A stretch of 64,000 nucleotides of DNA from Streptomyces agglomeratus (GCF_001746415.1 NZ_MEHJ01000001.1:7260501-7324500), one strand, 5' to 3'. Counted from the stretch's first letter, positions 53,780 to 63,191 are shown. A program made the numbers and translations. Notes: generated from the sequence alone by a model not told the origin.

Positions 53780-54118
53780 TCACGGCCCCGGTGGCACCGG
53801 GGCGGGAGTGGGGGTGGTTGCCGTCGCCGGGGCCCCCTTGAGTTCGATCTCGACGAAGGCCAGCCAGGAGCTTCCCCCGTTGACGACGTCGTGTTCGGCC
53901 CCCGCCGGGCGGGCGTACGACTCGCCCGCTCGCAGGTGCGACTCGGTCACCGACCCGTCGGGCGCGATCGCGCTGATCCGGCCGTCCACCACCGGGACGA
54001 CCACGTAGGCGTATTCGTGCGCATGGCGGCCCGTGCGCGCTCCGGGCTCGAAGTCCCAGCGCGTGACGCGCACCTGCTCGTCCTCGTGCTGCACGCTCGC
54101 GCGAGCCGTCGTCGCCAT
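53780..54118 (-). CDS. Cupin-domain protein
   Basis: A 112-residue single cupin (MATTARASVQHEDEQVRVTRW). Metal-binding motif 1 is GRHAHEYAYVVVPV, with only one clear His-x-His-like site, and motif 2 is AGESYARPAGAEHDV. A GTG at 54127 (MSAMATTAR) overlaps the stop of the upstream gene and is an alternative, translationally coupled start. The acidic and small-residue C-terminal tail is Pro/Thr/Ala-rich. Substrate unknown; small cupins often bind metals and aromatic or sugar ligands. Confidence 0.75.
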   Translation of the reverse strand: MATTARASVQHEDEQVRVTRWDFEPGARTGRHAHEYAYVVVPVVDGRISAIAPDGSVTESHLRAGESYARPAGAEHDVVNGGSSWLAFVEIELKGAPATATTPTPAPVPPGP

Positions 54119-54123
54119 CGCGC

Positions 54124-54381
54124 TCACTGCCCCGGGTAGGGCGGCTGCTGCGTGTACGGGTTGGGGGAGTACGGGGGCTGGTGCTGCGGAGCCGGGGGAG
54201 ACGGAGGGCCCGGCGGCACCGCGTAGGGCGCGGGCTGCTGCGGGTAGCCTCCTTGCACAGGTCCGTGAACCGGTCCCGCGCCGCCGTTCCCGCGGCCGCG
54301 TCCGCGCGCGATCACTGCGATGACGATACCGAGCACTACTACGCACGCGATGCCCGCACCGATGGCGATCAGCATTCCCAT
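54124..54381 (-). CDS. Small membrane-anchored Pro-rich protein
   Basis: An 85-residue protein. ATG 54381 gives an N-terminal transmembrane helix (MLIAIGAGIACVVVLGIVIAVI), then a basic patch (RGRGRGNGG). The rest is a Pro/Gln/Tyr-rich outer or cytoplasmic tail (GGYPQQPAPYAVPPG). No known function. Its stop overlaps the alternative start of the cupin gene. Confidence 0.65.
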   Translation of the reverse strand: MGMLIAIGAGIACVVVLGIVIAVIARGRGRGNGGAGPVHGPVQGGYPQQPAPYAVPPGPPSPPAPQHQPPYSPNPYTQQPPYPGQ

Positions 54382-54574
54382 GGGGCTGTTTCCATCCTGA
54401 AGTCGCTGGTGGGAGAGGGCGGCCGGGGATGGCTGACCGGTCCGGCCGGCTGCCCGGGCCAGACTACGTGATCAGCGCGGAGGCGGTGGGCGGCTCCGCG
54501 GCGCCGCCGGCGGCGACCGACGTGCGCCGGTCGGCACGCCACCCGCCGTCCCGCCGGGCCTGACGTACGGTCCC

Positions 54575-55027
54575 TCAGCGCTGGTAGAGGCCGACCAGTG
54601 TGCCGGTGGCCAGTTGCCGCTCGTCGACCGCCGCGTGCACGTCCTCGGCGCTCGCGTCGTCGGCCAGGTCGACCGGTCCGGACAGCGCGTACAGGCGGAA
54701 GAAGTAGCGGTGTGCCTTGTCGCCGGGGGGAGGCAGCGGGCCGCCCCAGCCGGACTCGCCGAAGCCGTTCTGCCGGGCCTGTCCGCCTTCGGGGCTCTGT
54801 CCCGGCTCCACTCCACGGCTCGCGGGGTCGATGCCCGTCACGAGCCAGTGCACAAAGGTCCCCGAGGGGGCGTCGGGGTCCTCGCACAGCAACAGCAGCT
54901 CGGAAGCGCCCTCCGGCACACCGGACCACGAAAGACCGGGGGAGACGTCGTCGCCGTCCTTGGCGTAGCGGCGCGGGACGAACGCGCCGTCGTCGAATGC
55001 GGAACTCTTGAGTTCGATACCAGCCAT
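54575..55027 (-). CDS. PEBP (YbhB/YbcL) family protein
   Basis: A 150-residue phosphatidylethanolamine-binding-protein-fold protein. ATG 55027 gives MAGIELKSSAFDDGAFVPRRY. No good ribosome site is seen; a TAGCCC sequence about 13 bases before it could mark a leaderless transcript. Signatures are GDDVSPGLSWSGVPEG, LLLLCEDPDAPSGTFVHWLVTGID, and a ligand-site HRYFFRLYALSGPVDL. Bacterial members have unknown roles, possibly as kinase or protease modulators. It is cytoplasmic. Confidence 0.88.
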   Translation of the reverse strand: MAGIELKSSAFDDGAFVPRRYAKDGDDVSPGLSWSGVPEGASELLLLCEDPDAPSGTFVHWLVTGIDPASRGVEPGQSPEGGQARQNGFGESGWGGPLPPPGDKAHRYFFRLYALSGPVDLADDASAEDVHAAVDERQLATGTLVGLYQR

Positions 55028-55125
55028 GGAGCAAGGGCTACCCCGCCGAGGTGTCCGTCCGCCGAGCAGGCCGTCAAGATGCACCAAGTGGCGCAGCCGG
55101 GCGGACGCGCGTACCGGCGGGCCGG

Positions 55126-55830
55126 TCAACCGCCCGGGCGGAGGGGGCCGGGAGTACCGTCGCCGCCGCTCTCGCGCGCGCCTGCGGTGTCCCGGGGACC
55201 GGCGGGCGGCTCGGTGACCGTCACCTGGGCGGCCCGCAGGAGGTGGTCGCCGACCCGGTACCCCGGCCGCAGGATCCCCGTACAGGTGGAGCGTTCGACC
55301 TGGTCGCCGCGGATGTACGAGACCGCTTCGTGCACGAACGGGTCGAAGGGGTCGCCGGCCGCGCCGAACGACTCCAGTCCCAGCGCCCCCAGTTCCGACC
55401 TCAGGGCGCGGGCCACCTGCTCGAAGCCGCCTGTCACCTCCCCCTGCTCGGTGGCCTCGGCGAGGGCGTCAAGCACCGGAAGCAGCCGGCCGAGCACGTT
55501 GGCCACGGCGATCTCACGGACCGCGAGCCGGTCACGGCGTACGCGCTTGCGGTAGTTGTCGTACTCGGCCTTCAGCCGTTGCAGGTCGGCCGTGCGCTCC
55601 CGCAGCTGCGCTCCGAGCGCTTCCTCCCGGGACGGTGGTGGCGTACCGCTGCCCGCGGGCTCGCTCCCACCGGGGCCGGACGCTGCCCCGGCGGTCCGCC
55701 CGGTCCGCTCCTCCCGCCGTGGGGCGCGGGCCGAGAACGCGGCGGGGAGGCCGCCGCTGCGCCACCCGTCCCGGACGATCTCCAACGACGGCACCCGGGG
55801 GTCGCCGCCGCCGTCGGTCGGGCGGTTCAT
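55126..55830 (-). CDS. grpE: GrpE nucleotide exchange factor (second copy type)
   Basis: A 234-residue protein. ATG 55830 overlaps the dnaK stop (ATGA), so they are translationally coupled. The N-terminal 70 residues are low in complexity, followed by the long GrpE helix ([22 protein letters not shown]) and the beta domain ([41 protein letters not shown]). It releases ADP from DnaK. The variable N-terminus and the gene order suggest this is the second, specialised GrpE and not the housekeeping one. Confidence 0.93.
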   Translation of the reverse strand: MNRPTDGGGDPRVPSLEIVRDGWRSGGLPAAFSARAPRREERTGRTAGAASGPGGSEPAGSGTPPPSREEALGAQLRERTADLQRLKAEYDNYRKRVRRDRLAVREIAVANVLGRLLPVLDALAEATEQGEVTGGFEQVARALRSELGALGLESFGAAGDPFDPFVHEAVSYIRGDQVERSTCTGILRPGYRVGDHLLRAAQVTVTEPPAGPRDTAGARESGGDGTPGPLRPGG

Positions 55831-57713
55831 CCCGCGCCTCCCTGCTGCTTGTCGTCATCGACGATCTCCGCGTCGACGACCTCCTCCTCGTTCTCCGCCC
55901 GCGCGGAGCCCGATCCCGCGCCCGTGCCCGCACCCGCGCCCGGTCCCTGCGCCTGGGACTGCGCCTGGGCATCGGCGTACATGGCCTGCCCGAGCTTCTG
56001 CGAGACGGCCGCGACCTTCTCCGTCGCCGTACGGATTTCCGCCGTGTCCTCACCCTTGAGCTTCTCCTTCAGCTCGGCGACGGCGGTCTGGACCTCGGTC
56101 TTCACATCGCCGGGGACCTTGTCCTCGTTGTCCTTGAGGAACTTCTCCGTCTGGTAGACGAGCTGCTCGGCCTGGTTGCGCGTCTCGGCGGCCTCCCGGC
56201 GCCGGTGGTCCTCCTCCGCGTACTGCTCGGCGTCGCGGACCATGCGCTCGATGTCGTCCTTCGGCAGCGCGGAGCCGCCGGTGACGGTCATCCGCTGCTC
56301 CTTGCCGGTGCCCAGATCCTTGGCGGCCACGTGCATGATGCCGTTGGCGTCGATGTCGAAGGACACCTCGATCTGCGGGACACCGCGCGGGGCCGGCGGC
56401 AGGCCCGTCAGCTCGAACATGCCGAGCTTCTTGTTGTACGCCGCGATCTCGCGCTCGCCCTGGAACACCTGGATCTGCACCGATGGCTGGTTGTCCTCCG
56501 CCGTCGTGAAGATTTCGGAGCGCTTGGTCGGGATCGTGGTGTTGCGCTCGATCAGCTTCGTCATGATGCCGCCCTTGGTCTCGATACCGAGAGACAGCGG
56601 CGTGACGTCGAGCAGCAGGACGTCCTTGACCTCACCCTTCAGGACACCGGCCTGAAGCGCGGCGCCGATCGCGACGACCTCGTCGGGGTTCACACCCTTG
56701 TGCGGGTCCTTGCCGGTGAGCTCCTTGACCAGTTCCGTCACGGCCGGCATCCGGGTCGAACCGCCGACCAGGATCACGTGGTTGATGTCCGAGACCTTGA
56801 TCCTGGCGTCCTTGACCGCGTTGTGGAACGGGGCCTTGCACCGCTCCAGGAGGTCCGCGGTGAGCTGCTGGAACTGCGAGCGCGTGAGCTTCTCGTCCAG
56901 ATGCAGCGGCCCCTCGGCGGACGCGCTCAGGTACGGCAGGTTGATCGTGGTCTCGGTCGCGGCCGAAAGCTCGATCTTGGCCCGCTCGGCGGCCTCCCGC
57001 AGCCGCTGGGTGGCCATCTTGTCCTTGGACAGGTCGATGCCGTACGCGTTCTTGAACTGCTTGGCCAGGTAGTCCACGACCCGCTGGTCCCAGTCGTCGC
57101 CGCCCAGGTGCGTGTCACCGTTGGTGGCCTTCACCTCGACCACGCCCTCACCGATCTCCAGCAGCGACACGTCGAACGTGCCGCCGCCCAGGTCGAAGAC
57201 GAGGATGGTCTGGTCGTTCTCCTTGTCCAGGCCGTAGGCGAGCGCCGCGGCCGTCGGCTCGTTGATGATCCGCAGCACCTTGAGGCCCGCGATCTCCCCG
57301 GCCTCCTTGGTCGCGGTGCGCTGCGAGTCGTTGAAGTACGCGGGAACGGTGATGACGGCGTCCGTGACGTCCTCGCCCAGGTACGCCTCCGCGTCGCGCT
57401 TGAGCTTCTGGAGTACGCGCGCGGAGATCTCCTGCGCCGTGTAGCGCTTGCCGTCGATGTCCCCGGTGTCCGGGAATCGCCACTGCGCCTCGCCCATGTG
57501 GCGCTTGACCGACCGCGCGGTCCGCTCGATGTTCGTCACGGCCTGTCGCTTGGCGATCTCGCCCACCAGCACATCGCCGCTCTTCGCGAAACCGACCACC
57601 GAAGGCGTGGTCCGGGCGCCCTCCGTGTTGGTGATGACCGTGGGCTCGCCGCCCTCCAGGACGCAGACCACCGAGTTCGTCGTACCAAGGTCGATACCCA
57701 CTGCACGTGCCAT
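55827..57713 (-). CDS. dnaK: Hsp70 chaperone DnaK
   Basis: A 628-residue Hsp70. ATG 57713 follows GAGGAG. The ATPase domain starts [19 protein letters not shown] and holds [13 protein letters not shown] and [18 protein letters not shown]. The substrate-binding domain follows ([14 protein letters not shown]). The tail is Gln/Gly-rich ([18 protein letters not shown]) and ends in Glu/Asp and GGAG rather than the EVD-type tail. It works with the DnaJ-like and GrpE proteins of the same operon. The main Streptomyces operon is dnaK-grpE-dnaJ-hspR, so the order here marks an additional set. Confidence 0.97.
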   Translation of the reverse strand: MARAVGIDLGTTNSVVCVLEGGEPTVITNTEGARTTPSVVGFAKSGDVLVGEIAKRQAVTNIERTARSVKRHMGEAQWRFPDTGDIDGKRYTAQEISARVLQKLKRDAEAYLGEDVTDAVITVPAYFNDSQRTATKEAGEIAGLKVLRIINEPTAAALAYGLDKENDQTILVFDLGGGTFDVSLLEIGEGVVEVKATNGDTHLGGDDWDQRVVDYLAKQFKNAYGIDLSKDKMATQRLREAAERAKIELSAATETTINLPYLSASAEGPLHLDEKLTRSQFQQLTADLLERCKAPFHNAVKDARIKVSDINHVILVGGSTRMPAVTELVKELTGKDPHKGVNPDEVVAIGAALQAGVLKGEVKDVLLLDVTPLSLGIETKGGIMTKLIERNTTIPTKRSEIFTTAEDNQPSVQIQVFQGEREIAAYNKKLGMFELTGLPPAPRGVPQIEVSFDIDANGIMHVAAKDLGTGKEQRMTVTGGSALPKDDIERMVRDAEQYAEEDHRRREAAETRNQAEQLVYQTEKFLKDNEDKVPGDVKTEVQTAVAELKEKLKGEDTAEIRTATEKVAAVSQKLGQAMYADAQAQSQAQGPGAGAGTGAGSGSARAENEEEVVDAEIVDDDKQQGGAG

Positions 57714-57723
57714 GACCTTCTCC

Positions 57724-58197
57724 TCACCACCCTGTGCTCCACTTCCACAGCAGGTCCCAGCCGGTGACCCGGTGCGGCCGCGGCCGGCCGGACGCGTCGG
57801 GTGCCGGGCGCACCCGGGTGGGACCCGCCCACAGCGGCGCGTCGCGGCGGGGCGGAGCCGGGTGCACTGTCACTCTCACCGTCACGCGCGCCGCGTGCGG
57901 CATCCGGGTACCCCGGACGTCCACGGGCGTATCACGGGTCACCGGCTCGGCGGGCCCGGTCAGGCCGAGCCGGGAGTCGTATTCCGCACGGAGGACGGGG
58001 TCGTGCAGCGTGCTGTAGGCCACGACGACATCGGTGAACCGGCCGTCCGCCGCCGGTCCGTCCGGACGGGTGTCGGGGTGCAGCGCGCGCACCAGCCGGC
58101 GGTACGCCGCCGTGATCTGCCCGGCCGAAGCGGTCGGCTCCACGCCAAGCACCGCGTAGTGGTCGCGCCGTCCACCGGATGGCTCCAGCCCTGCCAC
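57724..58197 (-). CDS. Short DnaJ-like J-domain protein
   Basis: A 157-residue protein whose J domain (about residues 10-80) contains the HPD motif ([11 protein letters not shown], His40-Asp42). GTG 58197 has GGAGG eight bases upstream; a GTG nine bases earlier is possible. There is no Gly/Phe-rich region and no zinc-finger or C-terminal DnaJ domains. The remainder is basic and Pro-rich. It should deliver substrates to the DnaK 10 bp downstream. It heads the operon dnaJ-like, dnaK, grpE. Confidence 0.88.
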   Translation of the reverse strand: MAGLEPSGGRRDHYAVLGVEPTASAGQITAAYRRLVRALHPDTRPDGPAADGRFTDVVVAYSTLHDPVLRAEYDSRLGLTGPAEPVTRDTPVDVRGTRMPHAARVTVRVTVHPAPPRRDAPLWAGPTRVRPAPDASGRPRPHRVTGWDLLWKWSTGW

Positions 58198-58255
58198 TGC
58201 GTTCACCTCCCCCGCTCTGACCTGCGGATATGGAGGGAAACCCTCTTCAAAAACC

Positions 58256-58284
58256 TGAATAGAACGTGCCGCCGCGCTTGTCAA
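58256..58284 (-). promoter_or_regulatory. Promoter of the second dnaK operon
   Basis: On the minus strand TTGACA (58284-58279), a 17-base spacer and TATTCA (58261-58256) form a near-consensus housekeeping promoter. The leader holds an inverted repeat GAGGG-AAA-CCCTC (58233-58245). No HspR operator (CTTGAGT-N7-ACTCAAG) or CIRCE element is seen. Confidence 0.7.
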
Positions 58285-58428
58285 GACATGCCCGGCCCGG
58301 CGGGTGCGGGCCCGCCCGTGCCCGCGGTCCCGGGCCGGGGCACGGGGGTGGACAGGACAGCAGGTCAGGGGTTGTCTGGAGGAACAGCCGGTCCACCCCG
58401 CAGCCGCATCGCGATCGACGGGGGCGCC

Positions 58429-58764
58429 GTGAACGACACGTTCCAGCTGGGCGTCCGCGCCACCGGACCCGACACCTGCCGGATCACCCTGGCGGGGGAT
58501 CTCGACGTCGCCACCGCGCCGGAGCTCAGGGAAGCCGTCCACGCCGCTGCGGCGGGCCACCGGCAGGTCGTGGTGGACTGCGGCGGCCTGACCTTCTGCG
58601 ACTGCTCGGGTCTGAACGCCATGCTGGGCGCCGCACGGACCGCCAGAGCCGGCGGAAGCGACCTGCTGCTGTGCGCCGTCCCCCGCTCGCTGGCCCGGCT
58701 GCTGCAGCTGTCCCACACCACGAGCGCGTTCACGATCGAAACGGAGCGGGCCGACGCGCGGTAG
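58429..58764 (+). CDS. STAS-domain anti-anti-sigma factor
   Basis: A 111-residue single STAS domain. GTG 58429 follows GGGGG. The phosphorylatable serine is in FCDCSGLNAML (Ser60). The N-terminal beta strands (RITLAGDLDVATAPELREAV) are conserved. It should bind and release an anti-sigma factor when dephosphorylated. Candidate partners in the window are the SpoIIE phosphatases at 6110, 19279 and 45665, but no anti-sigma gene is adjacent. It diverges from the dnaK operon. Confidence 0.9.
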   Translation: MNDTFQLGVRATGPDTCRITLAGDLDVATAPELREAVHAAAAGHRQVVVDCGGLTFCDCSGLNAMLGAARTARAGGSDLLLCAVPRSLARLLQLSHTTSAFTIETERADAR

Positions 58765-58834
58765 AGGCCGCGGCCGGGCCCCAGGCGCCCCACCCACGTA
58801 CGGCGAGGCGCCCGGGGCGTCGCACCGGTCGCGC

Positions 58835-59746
58835 TCAGAACGCGCCGTAGTTGACCTGCCACGTGGGCAGACCCATCCGGCGCCACACCGCGACCACGCG
58901 GTCACGGTCGTCCAGCGACACCCGCACCGCGTACCGGTGACGCACGTGCCGGTCGAACAGCTCCGCCTTCACGACGTCGTCGCGGCGGCCGTCCTTCGCC
59001 GGGCGCATCCACAGCTCGTCGTACGGCACGTCGTGCGCCCGGAGCCAGGCCTCCGTCTGCGCGCGGTACTCCTCACCGCGTCCCGACAGAAGCACGACGG
59101 TGTCGTTGTGCGCGCTCCGGAAGGCGCGCAGGGCCTGCCGCACCGGCGCGTTGAGCAGGTCGACCTCGCAGCGCGTGAAGTCGTACGGTCCGCGGTCGCC
59201 CGTCAGGGCGAGCGTGCCGTCGATGTCGCACATCACCGCCGCCGGCAGCGAAGGGTCGGGCACGTACGGCTCGACGGGCGGCTGGTCGTTCAGCCACGCG
59301 TCGGTGAGCCGCCAGCCGCCCCGGGTGGCCTGCGCGTGCTTGTCGGCCAGGAGCCGGATGATCTCCTCGCCGACGCGCTTCTCCCGCTCGGCGTCCCGGC
59401 GTACGCACTCCTCGACCGGTACGTCCGTGAAGTCGTGCACGGTGAACGTGGCCAGGCCGGCGACCGCCGCCTTCAGCCGCTTGGGGATGTGCGGCGTCAT
59501 GTGCGTGTTGTCGACCACCACGTCGAAACCGCCGTCGACGGCCGCCCGCACCGCGGCGTCCTGGACCGCCAGGACCGTCTGTTCGTGCGCCCACGACCTC
59601 CGCTCGGTGACCGGAAGGTCGAGCATCGCCCGCAGGTCGTCGAGGTTGACCCGGCGCATCCGGCCCTCGGCCTCCGCCTGGAGTTTGCGCGCGGCGGTCG
59701 TCTTGCCCGACGCGGGCAGCCCCGTCATGACGTGTACTACGGGCAC
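58835..59746 (-). CDS. T4-like polynucleotide 5'-kinase/3'-phosphatase (Pnkp)
   Basis: A 303-residue bifunctional RNA-end-healing enzyme. GTG 59746 is three bases after the ligase stop. The N-terminal kinase has a P-loop at residues 9-16 (GLPASGKT) and an LDDLR motif that fits the Asp/Arg substrate-binding pair of T4 Pnkp. The C-terminal HAD phosphatase begins with CDIDGTLA (Asp174, Asp176). Size and domain positions match phage T4 Pnkp (301 residues). It converts 5'-OH and 2',3'-cyclic phosphate ends, as left by ribotoxins, into 5'-phosphate and 3'-OH for the ligase encoded just upstream. Confidence 0.9.
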   Translation of the reverse strand: MPVVHVMTGLPASGKTTAARKLQAEAEGRMRRVNLDDLRAMLDLPVTERRSWAHEQTVLAVQDAAVRAAVDGGFDVVVDNTHMTPHIPKRLKAAVAGLATFTVHDFTDVPVEECVRRDAEREKRVGEEIIRLLADKHAQATRGGWRLTDAWLNDQPPVEPYVPDPSLPAAVMCDIDGTLALTGDRGPYDFTRCEVDLLNAPVRQALRAFRSAHNDTVVLLSGRGEEYRAQTEAWLRAHDVPYDELWMRPAKDGRRDDVVKAELFDRHVRHRYAVRVSLDDRDRVVAVWRRMGLPTWQVNYGAF

Positions 59747-59749
59747 CGG

Positions 59750-60967
59750 TCAGTTCTCCTCATCGGTCTTGAAGGGGTCGGCCGCCTCGGGCCGGACGGC
59801 CCGCCACACGACGAGGTCCGTCGGGCGTCCGTCGAGACGCAGGAACATGGCGGCCCGGATCTGCCCGTCGGGCAGTTCCCGCACCGCGCGCGCGAACTCC
59901 CCCCGGTCGGCGGCCAGATGGGCGAGCTTCCCGAACGCCTCGTCGATGGCGCGCTCGCGCGCCGCCGCGTCGGCCTCCAGGCGCGCGATCACCCCGCGCA
60001 CCCATGCGTCGAACTCGTCCGGTACCTGCTCCAGCAGGACGTCCAGCGGCCGCCCGCCCGCCGCCGTGATGCCCCCGAGTTCGGCGCGCGAGCAGCCCAG
60101 GCCCTGCGCCAGACGCTTCGCGGACATGCCGGCGAACCGCTGGATGCCGTGGCTGCGCCAGATGTCCCGCTCGGTGACACCCGTCAGTACCTTGTGGAGC
60201 CGTACGTACTCGGAGAGCTTGGCCTTCGCCCGCACACCGGAGGCGAAGCGCAGTACGAAGCCCTCGGCGTCGGTGCCGGACGCGGAACGGCCGCCGGGCA
60301 TGGTGTTCGACGTGGTCAGCGCGATCAGGTCGGCCAGCGGCATGGCGGGCCACCTCGTGACCACGGACCCGATGGCCTTCCAGGCGGCCTCGGCCCCGGC
60401 CACGGGTATCTCCTCGCCGTCCCTGCCGATCGCCGCGAGGAGCACCAGGTCCCGGCGGTCGCCGTAGTCGACGACGATGCGGTTCTGCGGATACAGGATC
60501 TCCGCCAGGTACGTCACCCCGGGCGTCAGGGCGGAGGTGTCCCTGTTGTCGAGGCGGCGCTGCGCCCACTTCGCCTGCGCGCTGATGAAGGACCCCTTGG
60601 ACGCGACCCGCCACCGGTCCGCGTAGTGGAAGACCACCGCGAGGCTTCCGTCGACCTTGTCGTACACCTCGAACGGTTCGTCCGGCAGAGCGGGCGCGTA
60701 CGGCTGACCGGCCTCGTGTTCACCGACGTTGAAGAACTTCGGCAGCGGCAGCGCGACGATCTCGCCGGTGGTGTCGTCGGCGACGAGCCCGCGGCAGCGC
60801 GTGGTCACCTCGTTCCAGATCCGCTCGTACTGGCACGTCCGCGTGTAGGTGTAGAGAGACAGCGGCAGTTCGGGGTGCGGCTTGCGGGTGACGTGCCCGG
60901 CATCGAGAGCGGCCGCCAACTTCTGTGGCGGCAGCAGGTCTTGGAGAGTCAGGTACGCCTGGCTCAT
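59750..60967 (-). CDS. T4 Rnl1-like RNA ligase
   Basis: A 405-residue nucleotidyl-transferase-type RNA ligase. ATG 60967 follows GGGAGGAACCC. The lysine that forms the AMP adduct is in YDKVDGSLAVVFHY (Lys104), matching Lys99 in T4 Rnl1. Other ligase motifs include LPKFFNVGE, WRVASKGSFIS, YLAEILYPQNRIVVDYG, EGFVLRF and AKAKLSEYVRLH. It seals RNA 5'-phosphate and 3'-OH ends. It forms an operon with the Pnkp gene, ligase first, as a complete healing-and-sealing system. The C-terminal part (about 270-400) is helical and distinct from the catalytic domain. Confidence 0.88.
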   Translation of the reverse strand: MSQAYLTLQDLLPPQKLAAALDAGHVTRKPHPELPLSLYTYTRTCQYERIWNEVTTRCRGLVADDTTGEIVALPLPKFFNVGEHEAGQPYAPALPDEPFEVYDKVDGSLAVVFHYADRWRVASKGSFISAQAKWAQRRLDNRDTSALTPGVTYLAEILYPQNRIVVDYGDRRDLVLLAAIGRDGEEIPVAGAEAAWKAIGSVVTRWPAMPLADLIALTTSNTMPGGRSASGTDAEGFVLRFASGVRAKAKLSEYVRLHKVLTGVTERDIWRSHGIQRFAGMSAKRLAQGLGCSRAELGGITAAGGRPLDVLLEQVPDEFDAWVRGVIARLEADAAARERAIDEAFGKLAHLAADRGEFARAVRELPDGQIRAAMFLRLDGRPTDLVVWRAVRPEAADPFKTDEEN

Positions 60968-61118
60968 GGGTTCCTCCCGGTTTCTGATGCTCCATTCTGT
61001 CGTGCGGGAGGACGCGGTCACAGTGAATAATCAGGCAGCGGGCGTCGAGGTGCGCAGGTCACGGCGGGGGTACGGCGGTGCTCGCGGATGACGGGATCTC
61101 TCGCGGCGGCGGACCGGG

Positions 61119-62306
61119 TCAGCGCGGCCGTCGCCGGCGCCCGCCCCGTGTCCACATGATGACACCCGCCGTCAGGCACGCCGCGCCGACGAGCGCGGCC
61201 AGCCACGAATACGCGCTCCCCGAGCCGGACTCCTCCAGCGCGGCTGCCTGCGCGGCGGGAACCGGCGCGGTCGGGGCATCCCGAAGCCCGGCGGGCGGTG
61301 TCAGCGATCCGACCGGGTGGACCCGGCCCGCGGCGGAGAATCCCCAGTCGAGCAGGGAGCGCGCCTCCTCGTAGACGGCGTGGCCGCCGCCCTTCTGCGG
61401 GTTCATCACCGTGACCAGCAGGCGCCGGCTGCCACGATGGGCGGCGGCGATCAGGGTGTGGCCGGCGTGCGAGGTGTAGCCGTTCTTGAGGCCGATGATG
61501 CCGGGGTACTTCTTCACTCCGTCGGCGCCCGTCAGCAGCCGGTTGGTGTTCCGGATGCCGAACGTCCAGGTGGGGCTTCCGTCCCTGCGCGTGCCGCCCG
61601 GGAACCTGGTGTCGACGGTCGCCGCGTACTGGGCGAACTGCGGATCGGCCAGCCCGGACCGCCCGAACACAGCGAGGTCGTACGCGGACGAGACCTGGCC
61701 CGGAGCGTCGTAGCCGTCGGGGGAGACCACCCGGGTGTCCAGGGCGCCCAGGGCGCGTGCCTTGGCCTGCATCTGGGCCGCCGTGACCTTCCAGCCGCCG
61801 TTCAGCTCCGCGAGTACGTGGACGGCGTCATTGCCGGAGCTCAGGAAGACACCGCGCCACAGATCCGCGATCCGGTACGTGCCCCCCGGCGTTACCCCCA
61901 CCACGCTGCTGCCCTCGCCCACCCCCGACAGCTCGGTGGCGGTGACCGTGTGCAGAGCGGCGGGGGAAAGGCGGGGGAGGGCGGTGAGGGCGAAAAGGGT
62001 CTTCATGGTGCTGGCGGGGGGCAGCCGGCGGTGCGCGTCCCGCGCGGCGAGCACCTCACCCGTGGCGGCGTCCGCCACCAGCCACGACAGCGCGGACACC
62101 TCGCGCGGCAGGCGGGGCGCCCCCGGCCGCAGACGCACATGGGTGCCTGGACGGTGCAACAGGGCCTTGTTGACGGACGCGGGCCGGGGCGGCGGCAGCG
62201 GATCGTCCCGGGTGGCCGCCGCTGCCGGTGGCGGCAGGAGGGAAACCGTACAGAGAGCGAACCCCGCACCGGCGAGAGCCCCGCGAACACTGGACCTGGT
62301 GATCAT
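61119..62306 (-). CDS. D-alanyl-D-alanine carboxypeptidase (peptidase S11, DacA/PBP5-like)
   Basis: A 395-residue exported enzyme. ATG 62306 gives a signal peptide (residues 1-31), and a C-terminal membrane helix (YSWLAALVGAACLTAGVIMW) with a basic tail anchors it. The penicillin-binding motifs are SxxK (STMK, Ser99), SxN (SGN, Ser157) and the KTG-type motif as KNG (GLKNGYTSHAGHT). It trims the terminal D-Ala from peptidoglycan stem peptides. It is downstream of the RNA repair operon but has its own unit. Confidence 0.93.
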   Translation of the reverse strand: MITRSSVRGALAGAGFALCTVSLLPPPAAAATRDDPLPPPRPASVNKALLHRPGTHVRLRPGAPRLPREVSALSWLVADAATGEVLAARDAHRRLPPASTMKTLFALTALPRLSPAALHTVTATELSGVGEGSSVVGVTPGGTYRIADLWRGVFLSSGNDAVHVLAELNGGWKVTAAQMQAKARALGALDTRVVSPDGYDAPGQVSSAYDLAVFGRSGLADPQFAQYAATVDTRFPGGTRRDGSPTWTFGIRNTNRLLTGADGVKKYPGIIGLKNGYTSHAGHTLIAAAHRGSRRLLVTVMNPQKGGGHAVYEEARSLLDWGFSAAGRVHPVGSLTPPAGLRDAPTAPVPAAQAAALEESGSGSAYSWLAALVGAACLTAGVIMWTRGGRRRRPR

Positions 62307-62331
62307 GGCACCAGCGTAAAAACGGACCGGG

Positions 62332-63105
62332 TTACGCGCAGGGCCGCTGGGCCGACCGGCCGAACCCCTCCGGGTCCGCGGTGGCGCCGCTGTGACTCCG
62401 GGCCACATAGACGGTGTTGGACGCCGTTCCCCCTTGCAGCGGATTGGGGAAGTCGACGACGTGCGCCCGCGCTTCCGCGAACACCTGCGCCAGGACGGAC
62501 CCGAACTCCTCGTCCGGCGGATCGTTCGACCACAGGGCAAAGACGCCGCCGGGATGCAGTCGGGCGGCCAGGGCGCGCAGCCCGGCGGGAGTGTAGAGCG
62601 CCGCGTGGCTCGGGTTCAGGACATGGCGCGGCGAGTGGTCGACGTCCAGCAGGACGGCATGGAACCGGCGCTCCGGCTGCTGCGGGTCCAGCCCGCCCGG
62701 ATCGCCCACCATCGCGAAGAAGTCGCCCTGGACCAGCCGGCAGCGCGGATCCGACGCCAGGCCGGCGCCCAGCGGCACCAGCCCCCGCCGGTGCCAGTCG
62801 ATCACCTCGCCCAGCGCGTCCACCACGACCAGCGCGCTGACGCGGGGGTCGTCCAGGACCGCGCGGGCGGTGTACCCCAGACCGAGGCCGCCCACGACGA
62901 CGTCCAGTCCGGTGTCCGGCAGCTCCGCCAGGCCGAGCCGGGCCAGCGCGATCTCGCCGGCCGTGAACAGGCTGGACATCAGGAACTCGTCACCGAGCTT
63001 CACTTCGTACACATCGCCGCCCGACGCGGGATCGCGCCGCCGCCGCAGACTGATCTCGCCCAGTGGCGTCGGCCGCCAGTCGAGTTCCTCGAAACGCGCA
63101 CCCAT
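62332..63105 (-). CDS. Spermidine synthase-like methyltransferase-fold protein
   Basis: A 257-residue protein with the spermine/spermidine synthase Rossmann fold. ATG 63105 follows GGAAAGG. The nucleotide-binding loop is VVGGLGLGYTARAVLDDP, with VDALGEVIDW, and LLDVDHSPRHVL as the active-site-region motif. The usual substrate-binding GGG is replaced by GGLGLG. It may be a polyamine aminopropyltransferase or a related enzyme with another substrate. It precedes the carboxypeptidase by 25 bp on the same strand. Confidence 0.8.
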   Translation of the reverse strand: MGARFEELDWRPTPLGEISLRRRRDPASGGDVYEVKLGDEFLMSSLFTAGEIALARLGLAELPDTGLDVVVGGLGLGYTARAVLDDPRVSALVVVDALGEVIDWHRRGLVPLGAGLASDPRCRLVQGDFFAMVGDPGGLDPQQPERRFHAVLLDVDHSPRHVLNPSHAALYTPAGLRALAARLHPGGVFALWSNDPPDEEFGSVLAQVFAEARAHVVDFPNPLQGGTASNTVYVARSHSGATADPEGFGRSAQRPCA

Positions 63106-63142
63106 GCGCTGGCCTTTCCTCGGCACGGGCCGGAGCCCGGGG

Positions 63143-63170
63143 CCCGGGACGCGGTGTGCCGCGCCCCGGG
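63143..63170 (-). terminator. Terminator after RNase J
   Basis: CCCGGGACGCGG (63143-63154) pairs with CCGCGCCCCGGG (63159-63170) around TGTG with one mismatch. It lies 21 bp beyond the RNase J stop on the minus strand. Confidence 0.55.
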
Positions 63171-63191
63171 AGAAACCACCGGACTCCCTGG

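Noticed and set aside
58198..58428. HspR (HAIR) or CIRCE operators upstream of the dnaK operon
   Set aside because: Neither CTTGAGT-N7-ACTCAAG nor the CIRCE repeat is present; only a short GAGGG-AAA-CCCTC repeat was found.
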